From contig VXBM01000144.1 in assembly GCA_013400155.1 (NCBI GenBank), positions 219,088 through 283,087 of the forward strand: a DNA stretch of 64,000 nt, written 5' to 3'. Source of the DNA: Helopsaltes ochotensis. Its lineage: Eukaryota > Chordata > Aves > Passeriformes > Locustellidae. The position numbers were made by a program, and so were the translations under genes. The notes below the pieces were generated by a model that was given only the letters and a program-made list of their open reading frames with translations, was not told where the DNA came from and searched no databases. Shown here piece after piece: positions 29,001 through 42,300 of this stretch (positions are counted from its first letter, which is position 1; each line of letters starts with the position of its first letter).

Positions 29001-30245
29001 CCCAAAATAATTTGTCTGTTTTAAAATCTAGCAGAGTTCCTTGTACATTGATATGAAAAGAATTTCATGTTGTCAACAAATCATGTTCTGATGTTCTAAC
29101 AAAATAGAAAATTGATTTAAAAATTCAGTTGGGTGTGCACTCATGTTCTTTAACTTCATAACAGTAAACAACTCTTCCACTAATGCAATATTTCTTGAAA
29201 ATGCGTGATGTACATGTCCTTGATTATTGCAAACGGATTATGCGAGATAAAATAAGATGGTCAGGTTTTTGGAGGAGTTTCCCTTGTTATTGTTGCTTTT
29301 TGAATTGGATCTTGATCATTCTCAATAGTTGAGGTACAATATTTTTATGTGTATTTTAAATTTATTCAAATATTAGAACACAAATAAAAGTATCAATCTT
29401 GAACCATCTATACTTTAAATTCCTCAGGACATTTTAATTGGTGAAAAATTGGTTTGAATTTGATACTTTTTGATAATTTGTATCGCAGTTATCATAAATT
29501 TTGGCTCTGTTCTGTATTAATTGGATTGGTGATTATACTCCATTGACAAAAACTCTGATACTGCCTTGCTGCATAAAAATACATTTAGTTCAATAATTTA
29601 ATGGACAACTTTGGTTATGATTCCTTCTTTAAATTTTCCTTTGCTGGTTAAAACCAATATTGAATAAAATTTCAAGACATATTTTCCAAACTGATTGAAC
29701 TAATATGCCAGTGCATTTTCAAAAACTACTGTCAAATAGTTTCAACTGTGAAAGAGAAAAATTAGCTTTGCTTTTAGCTAGAACTCTAAACATGATAGCA
29801 GAAACTTTTCTATCTGTTATCTGGCTAAATACAGAGCAAGAATGCTGAGTAAAAGATGTCTTTGTGGTATTTTTGATGATTAATTTGGTTACTGTTTCTG
29901 AGTAATAATAGCTTTTGACTAGTAGTTCAAATATTCCATTTCCATTCATTAGACCCTGTTTAAGAGGGTAATGAGGTACTAGCCAGGTACCTCATTTTTG
30001 TTCTTATGCATGGTATTTGTATTAGTGCTCTTCACAGCTGTCACAGTTTCTCTCTACATATTGCACATACCTTGCATCAGAAAAAAAGAGAAGATTTATA
30101 AGAAACCTGTCAGAGTGAAAGGCCTTGTTATGCTTGATGTGCATTTGTCAGTTTGTTACTTACATCTGTATCAGAGGTGAATTTAATTTAAACTCTTGAG
30201 TATACGGAGAGTCTGTTTTGCAATGCAAGACAGTGTGGTTTTTTT

Positions 30246-30315
<70 letters not shown>

Positions 30316-33300
30316 AATGAACTGCTTATGTTCTTGGGGCAATATATAAACTGTCACAGCATGAAATCAATTTTCTGCCTTGATTCATCCTAAATCTGAG
30401 ATTTCTAGCACATTAGTATTGCAATTAGAAACATTAACAGCAGACGGTAGCATAAAAGCACGCTCTGCTCGCTGACAATTCAGCATACTTCTCCTTGTGC
30501 AAAAGAGGAATCCAGGAAAGAGCTGGCCTGAGCCTCCAGACCGCTAATGAATTTATCAGCTCAGACTTGGGAGGGGTGGCAGTGTGTGCTGGGCGCTCTG
30601 CGTGGCCGCTCTGCTAAGGCAGATTATTCATGCTTACTTGATTCAGGTAGGCTTTCCGAGAGCTTCCCGCTAAGCCTGGGAATGCGGGACACTGAGGCCC
30701 ATTCAGGGCCCTCTGACATGGACCCAGCTTTTATTGCTTTTATGGGGGTTTATTAGCGCCAAATCCCAGGCTCCACCCAGTTTGTAGGCGCTGTGCTCAT
30801 TCTTTGGAACCAAGAGAGGTTATCACCTACCTTAATCCATGCAGCGGGGTGGATTAAGGACACCAATGTGCCTCAGGATTCTCAAAGAGGATCCTGGAAA
30901 CTTGTTGTTTCTTCTTTTTTGCTGTCTTTACTAAACTCTATTGGGCCTCAGTAAGGATTTGCATCTGAAATGGGCAACCTGGAGCTTTTCTCAATGAAGA
31001 CATCAGATCAAAGTTCAGTTAGTCAAGGCCTTTCTAAAACATTAAGGGGGCTTGGAAGTACACAATAAAAAGATGAGCTCTGGCAGAGATTGCAGTAAAA
31101 ACATTCTGATCTGTAATCCGGATAAAGAATAGATTATAGGCCAAAGAACAGCCCCTGTTTAAATTGCTTTCAGAATCCTTGTTTTGAATAAAGTTACATT
31201 TTACAATAAAAATATTTAAATTTTGAAAGAATGATATGTTTTATGGAACTTCCTATTTCACAAACCAGATACCAATAAATAAATTGGTATACACTGATTT
31301 TGAGAACATGCTTTTTTTTTTTTTTTTTAAGTAAAACTGGTTTGCCTCTAAAGACTAGATATTCATGAGCAATTCCATGGATTTTTTAAAATTAAAAAAC
31401 TACTTATTTCTTTTATCAAAAGTTTGGGTTTCACTGGCTATTCTAGGAAAAGTATTGTATAATTGTTACTGTAGATATTCTCTGATAACTGACTAGGCCT
31501 AACAACTATTAGTCAAATAATTTCAAGGTATTTATCCTAAATCAAATAATTGTAATTAAATCTAACAGTTTAATAAATTTTTGGTAAAATATTATCTACT
31601 TGAATATTATATGTTATAACAATCGGTGGGAGGCAGGTAACTTTACATGTGTAATATAAATAATGTTGCAGGTTTTCTTCTGAATTCCATTAGTGTGGAA
31701 CAAACAGATGCATTGATTTCCTCTATTTACCAGCACAACATGTTCAAAATGTGTAATTCCTGCCCAGGTATATGTTAAATTGGGTTTGTGGTGTTTTATA
31801 TACCAAAATTAAGATCTGAGGAAAATATCTTCATTATTGCGAATCATAGTTATTGCGCCTAATGCTCAACCTACTGTTTATTCAATTTTCAAGGAATTAA
31901 AAATAGTTTTAAACTATTTCCTATTTTTTTGTTAAAATCACTTATATGAAGATGCAGTGGTTTGGTTTTTTCACTGTTCATAAATAAAGGGAAACATTTC
32001 CCAAGTCGACTGAAAATATTTCTGTAGCACCATATAATTGTCAGAGACTGAAAAATCAAAGAGGCGGAACACATGATGTTCTGCACATTTCATAGATCTG
32101 GCCTTTGTAAATTCGTGATCATATGTCTAGAACATATGCAGAAATACATCCTTTTAATTATTTGACTGCACTTAGGTGCTGCAACTTGGAATAGTAAAGG
32201 TTGAGCTCTGTCTGAAAAATTCGCATTCAAATATGACAATGGGGGAATGAAAACTTAGTAGTAAATATTACAGTGTTTTTCTTCTTGAAGCTTTTATTTA
32301 GGCTGAATGGGAGAAAAACAGATTTGAAGAGTATTGCTAGTTAATTACTTTCTTTTGACAGATAATATTTTAAGACTGTTACCAGTATTGTTATTTCCAC
32401 AGGCCAGCCCAACAACATATACAAAGTTTGGCCATTATTATGATGTTTCAAAAAAAATGCCTCCAGAACTGTGTCAGTCCGTAAAGTGGCACAGTTTTTA
32501 CCTCCATGAAGAATTGTCTTTTGAGCCTAAGATGAAAGCATGGTAAGTTTGGATACCATGGTTCTGTTGTGTGTTTAGATTTTTCATGCATATTGGCAAG
32601 AAAGGATATTTTTGCGTCTGCACTTGCCGTGAAAAACGCGGTGGTGATGGAGGGGGTCAGGAGCAGTCGGGCTGTGGGTCCCACTCAGTGCCACACGCCT
32701 GGAGGGACACAGAGACAGCTCAGAGCCCTGCTCCCAGCTGGGGGAGGGAGCACGTTGGCAGTGACAATTCAGGCAGACATTACTAGGACAGCCTAGGCTG
32801 AAGCTGCATGTTCATCCCAGCTCTACTGACAACCCAGTGTGGGGACTGGGGAGAGCTGTTCCAGTCTGTGGGAGAATCCTCCCTGAGCACCGTGCCCCAG
32901 CAGCTTGGAGATGGGCTTGTCAGGTGGCTATCAGTCTTAAAAGGATTGTCTTAGTTTGTAGGGCTTAGGAGACAGGCCATCCTTGACCTACATAGCTTAG
33001 AGTGCTAGATCAGATTAGTTTATGATGTGCTTTTACTTCTTATATCCTACAGCTTCACCTAAGGAAAATACAATATACTGTGAATAAAATTACAATCACT
33101 AATTATGTCTTACAAAACATTTCCTATTCAAACTCTTCTCGGAATGAATAACTTATTATGTTTATGTCTGTCAGTAGTGAATTAAGAAAGACCGAGAGAA
33201 AATGAGTGACAGTAGCAAAGACTCATATTAGCCTGTAGACACACGTCCATTGTATCTTTCTTGGAGAAATTTCAAGTCAAGTCAGACATCAAGGCTAGGC

Positions 33301-36300
33301 CAGCAATTTCTTTGTCCAGCCTAGTCAGTGAATTTATATAATAGTATAATTTATATAATTTATATAATACCTAGCTGTATAGATCCCAGTGTATAGGGCC
33401 AGCTCCTGGAGGGAGTGTGGGATTCTTTGGGATTGATTTCCACTGCAGTGCACTCATATAAAACCTAAGATTTATGAAAGAAGTGCAGCACAAACCACCT
33501 TTCTTAGAGCTGTAGCAAAGCCAAAGCAAGTCTCTCTCTAATTTGTTCTGTTGCATGATCAAATGTCACTGCTTTGTAAAGCAAATGTGATAATGTAAGA
33601 AAAACCCCACTTTTAGGACAAAGCAGAGAACTTCTTTCTATAGTAAATATTTGAACCAACTTTGTTTATATGTTAATATTATAATTTCTAATTTTTAGTA
33701 GCAGAGCAATAGAGGATGGACACAAAAATATCTGACAGGTTGCAAGTGTTGTTACAGTTATTGAGCAATTTAACTCGCTTTCTCTTCTCTAGCTAATGTG
33801 AGTGTCATGACTCATTCCACTATATGGCTGTCAAGTATTAGTTCATTTTACATTAAAATCAAATTAACTAATCAGTATAGTATAAGAAATGGACTTTATG
33901 CATTTGATTTTATAAGGCTTGTTTAATGCTGATATTGTGCTTGTGTGCTAGCCTGATAAGGCATAATTGTTACTATGTGAGTTCAATTCTTTTTTTAGTT
34001 TAAATCTAACAGATAGATTGGATTTATGTAATTTTCTTGGCAAATTCATAGAGCAGAAAGTGATGAGGTGAGGAACGTGATCAAATCAAGCTGGGTTTTG
34101 GAAGGCTTATCTCCTTTTCCTCTCCCTTCCACCTCAACATGGGTCTCCTTCAAGAAGCCTCTCCTGAGGAAATGAAGGAATTGTGGTGTTGGCAGTAAAA
34201 GCAAGTACCAAAGTAACAGCTAGCCACCATTCTAAACATTGTCATGCAGTCTAAAAATGATGTGATACGGGACAGGGAGGAATAAAGACCACACTGGGAA
34301 TAGCAAACTCTTAGGATATCTGTGGGAAGCAGAGTTGTGTAAGTCTCTTTCTTTATGGTAGATCATTTGTCTTCCAACTTTGATTATTGTCATTTCTGAC
34401 TACAAACATAGTTGGTTTTGGATTCCCTATTTAAATAAGTGTTGCATTAGGTCAGTTTTAAGAAAAGATGAGAAGGAAGAATTTTTCAAAATTACAGTCC
34501 CTGATATAAAGCTTCAAAAGAAGAATGGAAGTTCTTGAAAAAATTGAAGCAGAGTTAAAAGACAACATACAGAGGATGTAACTTTGTCTTCTGCAGTCAT
34601 GCTCTACAGTAAATTGTAGTGGTAGAAATACAGGCTGGAAATATGGAGATGTTTTTCTAATGATCTGCACAAGAAGTTGCCTTGCAGACACAAGCTGGGA
34701 GTATTGTAGAATCTTCATCACTAAAAATTTCTAAAGACAAGCTAGATAAACATCAGTCAGACTTACTGAGGTCCTTTTTCATCCCCATATTTGTGATTCT
34801 TTAATTCACATTAGTCATGATGTATTCAGTGCAATAATATGTATGAACGTTACCAGTTATTTCACTGCTCTCAATGAGTTCATGCTTTTACAGAAACCGA
34901 GCAGATTGCACTGCATTATTTCATCACTGCATGTGATGAAATTCTGAAGGAAGCATTCTTTTCTCAAGGAATAAAAACAACCTCTCAGCAGGATCTCATT
35001 TTTAAAAGTTTCTAAAAAGAGAAGGGAAGGGATATTATTTTGATGGCTCTACTGTTTTGAAAATCAGTTGAAAGCTTTGGGCTTTTAAATCTAGCTTCAA
35101 TATATCATAGAATAGAAAAACATTCTGTTCTCTTGGTTAACTAGACAGTGATTTTAAAGAAAGTAGTCACATGATAGTCACCTTCCAGTTGAAATCACCA
35201 GTTTGTATTAGATCTTGTTTTGGATTTCCTGAAGGTCCTTCTGGGAGCCTGGGCTCTTGCTCTGAGTTACTGTGAATGAGGAGCACAGCCATGGCTGGTT
35301 AAAATGTCTCTACTTAGAGTAAGCAATTTCTTAAGCATATGGCTCTCAGGCTATGATTAGAGCCATACCCAAAAAAAATCCTGTTGACATAATGCTGATT
35401 GCCTGTCTAGCATTGCAAAATCTCTGTAATCCATCATGTCTGATGGTACCTCAAAAAAGTACTGAAAGCCTAAAAGGAATTTTTTTTTAAATGATAAAAA
35501 TTACTTTAAGTTCAGAAAATCTCTAACATTTTTTTTCTTTCAATTTTCTTTTTCAATTTTTTCTTTCTTTGAATTTATTTTGTCAAAAAAAGATTGATAG
35601 AAAACTAACAGTGGAAGCTGACAAATCCTTCAAAAACAAGGAAGCATTTTTTAAAAAGGAGGTAGTCCATTATTGAAATTATTTACATTAATAGGCTCTA
35701 AATGATAAGATGTTTGCAGAAGATTTAATGACTTTCTAAAGGCTATACTTTGCAAGATACATACCAGTAAAGATGTTTCTGAATGAAATTTTGTGCAGAC
35801 CAAAAGCAGTGGTGTGTTGTGGAGTTTTTTAAATCCAAGAATGTTTTGCTTTTGTCACTAATACTGAGGTTGAGGAGGACGTGGAAACCAATAGTTTTGT
35901 CCAGTATACGGTTTTCCATAAGTGAGTGGTATTGTTGTTGAGACATGATGCTTCTTTATAGTACCAAAAGTTGCAGAAATTAGAAATTAGCTGAAAAAAT
36001 GAACTTTTCCATCTTCTTGAAATGTTTCCACATTATTTTATCTTGTGTGTTCCATTGTAAATATTTATAATGTTGCAGAGCACAGCATGGTTTGAGCTCA
36101 GGCTGAAATAAATTGTTCTAGTCCTGTAACTACAGCCATTGAAGAGGCACCTTCTCTCAGGTACTCGTCATGGGAAGCGTACCTAACCAGTGCACACATC
36201 CCACATGAAGGTCATCAGCAGTGACAGCCTCATCCTTCTAAAAGAAAGATTTTAGAAGCTCAGGATTTGGGGTTTGTTTTTTGGGGGTTTTTTTGAATTG

Positions 36301-39300
36301 CACCTTTTTGATGAAATTATCATACATATTGATGTGAGCAAGGTGTTCCCTAAGTAGTGTCCTTTTTGGGTGGGGTTTATTTCTCTTTTCCTTATAGAGA
36401 CCTGCTACTTTTGTATGTAATTAATGTTCCTCAAGGCATGCACTTAATCCATAACTTGTTTAGATGCACCTAGAATTCACCTTGTTGACCAGCCTTACTT
36501 TACCATTTACTTTTTAGTTTTTGAGGACCTTAAGTTTCACTTTTCCTCCTTGAAATTAGGAACATCTTCTTCCCCACCCTCTTTTCCTTTGGGAAGAGGT
36601 GGGGAGCAAGCAGAATGATTCTTTGCTCTATTTTCATTTCACCACCCTAGGATGTAACAACAGATTATACTTTTAATACAAGAAAAGTAATGCATTGCAT
36701 TTTCTTATACAGTTTATACTCACCTGTCAGAAACATGAGTATACTGAACATATATTTTACAATTCTTGGAAAAACAATGCTGCATCTTTTAATAAGAAAG
36801 ATCCTTTGTCATAATGTTTTGTGATATGAAAACCGTGTATTTATAAAAGGACCAAATCATCCTCATGCTTCTAAGTCTCCAGCTCCACATTAAGAAACCC
36901 ATTTTATTTCACCTGTTCTTCACTGAGTGAACTGTCTCTGTAATTGTAGCTAATGTCTTTTTTGAGATAATTACAGAGCTTCCCTTGCAGGATCAGAGAT
37001 GTAGAGACTTCATATGGGCCAGAAACTCATGGCCCTTTTGAGAAATTGTGCATGTTTTTACATATGTCCCTCTGGCTATCCACACAAGCATTTGGTTTCT
37101 GTATGGGCTAGGAAGGATGGGTGATTTTTTAACTGATTAGATTAAAACTGACCTTTTACTTTGCAATTAAAAATGAGTTTTGGAGGTTATCAACATCACT
37201 TGTTTACCGTAAAGTTTGGATCAGTCTTCCTTTTCTTTCCTGTTTTTTTACGTATGTGTGAGTATCTGTTTTTTGATGGAGAGAAGGGCAAAATGTTACC
37301 CTGTAAACTGGCACCTGCCTGACGGTGTAAGTGTAGCATTCAATATCTGTGTTTGCTCTCCTTTCTGCAGTTCTGGGACTTTTCCATCACTTCTGGGACC
37401 TGATGGCTAAGTTAGACTGCAGGGTCCCTTTGGATAATCGCTCAAGAAGGATAGAAGTTCATTTCCCCACAGTTTTGTAGCAGTTTTGGTTAACCAATCT
37501 GAGATTTCTCAGCCAATGCACCAATTTGTGTTGTGGTTTTAGTGCTGGCCAAATGCCAGTGCACCTACTAGAATTATTTACTCATTTTTCTGTTGCACGA
37601 TAAGATTTAGGAGGAGAGCAAAGCAGGCTCAAAACCTTAAAGGGTATGAAGAAAACTTTATTAACAGAAATAAAGGAGTAGTAAGAATCAGAATAAACCC
37701 TTCAGAACACTTCTCCCCCTACACCCTCTTTTCTTTCTCACTGACAACATAAAGAGACAAAACATGGGATTTTCGGTCAGTTTAATAAAAAATAATTGAA
37801 GACAGATTGTGAAGCCAGTCCTCTTAAAGGAAGTAGTAAATGGGCCTGGGTGTTTGGTGCCAAAAGAAGGCATAAACCTTCTCTGTCTTACCTCACTTTT
37901 ATGTTGGGGAAGAGCAGTTAATGCTGGGCCCAGGTTTACAGGGGTGTGTGGCTGGCAGCAAATGTTCTCCAGTGGTTGTTGCCAGGATATTCTGGTGTCC
38001 TGGTCGCTGCTGAAGCTGGTACCTAGCAGGAAGGCAGAAATATCCACTCTGGTGACTCTGTGCATTGCAGGCAACACTTATTTTCTCTCTGCTTCCAGTC
38101 TCATTCTTCAGGGCAATTACCAAATAAAAATGTTTCATAATCAAAGGAACCAAAATAATTAAGTTGTAGTTTTTCAGTAATACTTGTAAATCTCACCTTA
38201 AGAATGTATGTGCTTTTGAAAAAGAATAGATTTATCTAGAGTCTAGATTTACCAATAAATTTAGATAAAACAGTTTTAACTGGGTTGCCTAATGGAGTCT
38301 CCTTTTCCATAACAAGGCTATTTGTCATACTCTTGACAACCTAACCTTTGTTAACTGCTTGGAAACTATCAGCAGAGAAGTCAGAGCCTTTGTTGTAACC
38401 AGGATACCTTCTTGCCAGCTCCTGCTTTATCCATTATTAAAGTGCTAAACAAAATAAGAGTAAAGAAGGAATTGTTTAAACTCATTATCAAAATCTAATC
38501 ATATTTAGTAACAAAACCAAAAAAAGACTAGAAATTGGAAAATAAGAAATATCTTATTTCCTTCCTTAAATATTGTGGCAAACATTGCCAGAAGGGTAAT
38601 GCAACTTGCTTTTATAAATAGTTTATCTACAATATTTTTCATGTTCTTATTTACATAAGATGGATCAAATTCAAGGAAACCATGAATATTTTAGAAAGAG
38701 GTAGAAGAGCACCTGTTTTGACATTTTTAAAAAATCTATGCACATTATTTTTAAAAATTCTTTCTTTGCTGCAAATCTCTTTCTGGTAGATTAATTGAAG
38801 ATCTATTTTATTTCTTTGTTTTAATTTTGGGACCCCTTAATCCTACTAGTGCTTTGGTTATTTTATTCTTTTATCTACTAACTTTTAAAAACAAGTTAGT
38901 AATGAATCATAAATCAGCAAATATTTTGATTCGATACATTCTCTGGTAAAAAAAAAAAGTTATCTGTTTTGATAATGCAAAGACACAGAGAGACAATTTG
39001 GGCTACTGTGAGGGACTGAAGTTCATCGTGTAAACTGACAGCTGCCAGGCAGTGTAGGTAGAAGATTTAATAGCAATTCCTTCTGCAGCTAAACACTGGG
39101 AAAGTGATAGACTTCAGAAGCTGAACTTCCTCGTTTGAAGTGCTCCTTTTTTGTATAGCAAAAGAACTTTACCCATGAAATATGTTGAGGTTATATACTG
39201 CCAAGTGCTTTTCAACTCTGAACTTCATAAAGGGTATTAAATTATTACAGTACATCAGTTTAATCAGTAGCCTTCTAGGATACTAAATCTGAAACAAAAA

Positions 39301-42300
39301 TGGAGTTTAATTTGGAAACTCTCCTTTGTGTTCATATCAGAGAAAGGTCATCTGTTAATCTTTTTGACATTGAGTATTCTAAAACTCAAATTTATTAGGA
39401 CCACATGACTTTTTTGATTGTAGGTATTCATAACTCAAGTATATTTGAGCGTTGGGGTTGTGTGCATACCGTTTTCTTAAAGGAAACATAGATTTTTGGA
39501 TTAAAGAAAGGGCACAAAAGACAGATCATTGCAATTTTTACATGCTTCTCAGAAAAGTCAAATTCTCTCCTGTGCCAAGGGGTGAAAGAAAGTTTATTTG
39601 GGTTTATTTATCAGTAAAATGCATTTGGATAACAGTCTAGGCTCTTAATAAAGTAACTGGAATAGTTGCATTAATATTTGGGCCAGGTGGTCTCTCGAAG
39701 TGCATTCCAACCTGACCTTTTACCAGACCAGACAGACATAAATTGTGGAGCAAATGGGAATAACTTTAAAGGCAAAATTTTCAAAATAACCTGTCGTATT
39801 TCCCCAAGAAGTGCAACAGGAGGTTTGAATCCTCAACCCTTGATGGTAGTTAGTGAGACTGGAAGAAAATGTTGAAGCCAGAAAAGATAGAAGGGTTTAA
39901 GCTGCAGTGAGGAACCTGCGTCAGGCCCAGACACCCAACCCAGTGTGGTCCATGGGATTTAAGAACACAATGTCTCCTTTAAAAGTGAGCCCCTGAAATA
40001 CTCTTTGGAAGTCAAGAGCTTCTAAGTCTGACAAGATGATTTGCTGAACTTCCATTTTGTTTTAAGTCTGCTTAAATGCACTTTTAGCCATCAGTTTGCT
40101 TTTGTTTGTTCTTCTGAATGTTATATTTTCTAAACAATACATAGAATAAATGCTACCTCGCAATTTTGCTGTCATGCAAATAAAGCAGTGAAAACGTATG
40201 AAAATTTTCATAGAAAGTCAACTGTTCATCAGGGCATTGATTAGGTATACTTGGAATAACAACTAGGTAGATCTTTGTCAGTTACGGAAGATTAGTACTG
40301 GGATGTAATGGTTTCAACTTTAGGTTGATACATTAAATCATTAATCTTCTAGATGTAAGTGAGCCTGACATAATTAAGTTATCTTAATCCCTAGAGATTT
40401 TAGCTTTCACTGAATGTCTGAGCACTGAACTAGTTGATGTGAAGCAATCACAACTGCTTACAATGTCAACTTTATTCAAAGAGTTTGGGTTTTTTTTTCT
40501 GACACCTCTTTTCTATGTGACACTTGCGCTGAAAGCTGCATTTCATATTTATTTTTATACAGCTGTTAGAGACATATAGGAGAGTATTAAAATGTGTAAC
40601 TAAAATATTTCTTTTACCAACAGGAATATGAACAGTGGTTATGCAAGACTGCTTCAGTCCATTCAGAGGATCATTTCCCAGGAAGGCTTTGATGGCTCTG
40701 ATCCCCAGGTACTGAAGACCCTCACACTCCTCTTTAATCCTGTAACTACTGTTTTCTTGCTTTTCAAAGATGGCACAAGGTCTTGGACAAATTATTAAGG
40801 AACAAATTGTTTTTAAGCATTGCTAAAGTAAACAAGCAAAATAAATAGCATTGTTCACGTCTTAAAGGGTTTTTTTGAGTTTTTACCTGTTACAGATATG
40901 GACTATGTGAGAAAGAAATGTAAGGCAGCATTAGTAAAAGGCCTTTTCTGTGCAATTAGCTAATGTAAATAAGCAAAACACATTTTCACCTACAATATTT
41001 GTTTTTCAAATTATTGCTTTAGCATAATCCGTTCAAGATTCTTGAGGTTAAACATTTACCCTTAAACTTCCAGATTTTTTTATTGTGTTTTAACTGGTGT
41101 GAATTTCTTAATTAATTAAATGGTGGTATCTTTATGTGGTGAGCATTGAAAAAAAAGTAAAGAAATAAGAATGCTCTTTCAATTTACAAATCAAAATAGC
41201 TTATCAGCCTTCCAAAAATCTCTATACTCTTCATAAAACATAATGTGGGTAATCAAAACCAATTTATTGTAACAACATAGGCTGAAAGACCTTTTCTGTT
41301 TTGAGCAGTGCCCTATCAGTTATCCTTTGTCATATTCAGTAACATGGCAGTCCTTTGGAGCTGATGGAAATATATTTGTATATATTGATGTTTAATTGAA
41401 AGGTAATTATTGCTGTACAATAGAGATGTTACTGCAGTGGAAGTCAGTTAGCATAGACTCTGGAGAGCCTGAAATGATTTGATACAAGACTGTGTACCAG
41501 TCCAATATCTTAGGAATCATTTTTGCAGGGGAGATGGTGCTGGCAAGGATGTTTTCCTGTCTGCCAGTGTGGTTTAGAAGCATTACCCGCACCAAGCACT
41601 TGTGTGTAAATGTCGGTGGTTGTGCGCAGCGTTGTCTCTGCCGAGATGTCTGGGAGGGTTTTTCCTTCCCTTCGGTGGCAGTGCCAGTCTGGAGAAGGCC
41701 ATTGGTCCCTGCCAGGCCCCTCTCCCCACGGTAACCATGGCAACAGGGATGTGTGTCATCCTCCTGTGCGGCACAGGAATGCTCCTCCTGCCTCAGAGCC
41801 CTGGGTGACACAAACACCCTGCCAGCCTCCAGCCAGCCAACAGCCTCCTGCCCAAGACATCAGCCTCTCATTGCTTATTTTTCTTTATATATGCATGCAT
41901 ATAAAAGAAAATAAAGGTTTTTTCAGAGGCAGCATTTGGGTAGGTTTTTGCTTACAAGTAGGGAAAAATTAAACATCACCGATCATTATTTTCTCTACTT
42001 CTTGTCAGTCGTTTCAAAGTGTCTCACTAGTGTCAATAAAACAAAACCAGAACTTTAACTGAGATGACTGTAGCAGATTATGTTTGCCACATAATACATG
42101 TAAGTTTGTAAGGTGAAGCTTTAAAAGTTAGAAAAGTCCTTTTCCAGGCCAGTTTATTGATCTAGAAAGCCATTAGCAAGCACTATGTAGTTCTTTCTGT
42201 TTCAAGGGAGATAAGGCACATGATTTCCTGGAGTGGTGTCTATTATTACTTTCTTTTAATATTCCACTTTTCCCCTTGCATCATCTTTCTTTGTACACTT

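Larger units (their letters stand above)
28036..32402 (+). other. ELP4: ELP4 intron 4
   Basis: This intron holds a 67-base T run (30248-30314). Directly after it lies a less AT-rich, motif-dense stretch (about 30420-31160) listed separately as a candidate regulatory element. The remainder is AT-rich with no recognised gene or transposon. Confidence 0.9.
32543..40623 (+). other. ELP4: ELP4 intron 5
   Basis: It begins with a GC-rich patch of unknown nature (about 32625-32935), followed by an AT-rich short tandem at 33331-33369. A solo LTR lies at about 37527-38160, and a short possible CR1 tail at 39680-39720. No other feature was recognised. Confidence 0.9.

Noticed and set aside
30160..30393. 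Open frames rich in poly-Phe or poly-Lys
   Set aside because: They are translations of the 67-base T run.
37688..38162. Frames of 84-129 codons on both strands
   Set aside because: They lie inside the solo LTR and do not resemble any protein.
41407..41972. Overlapping frames up to 136 codons around the X-box patch
   Set aside because: GC-rich DNA lowers stop frequency. There is no recognisable domain, and frames are open on both strands at once.
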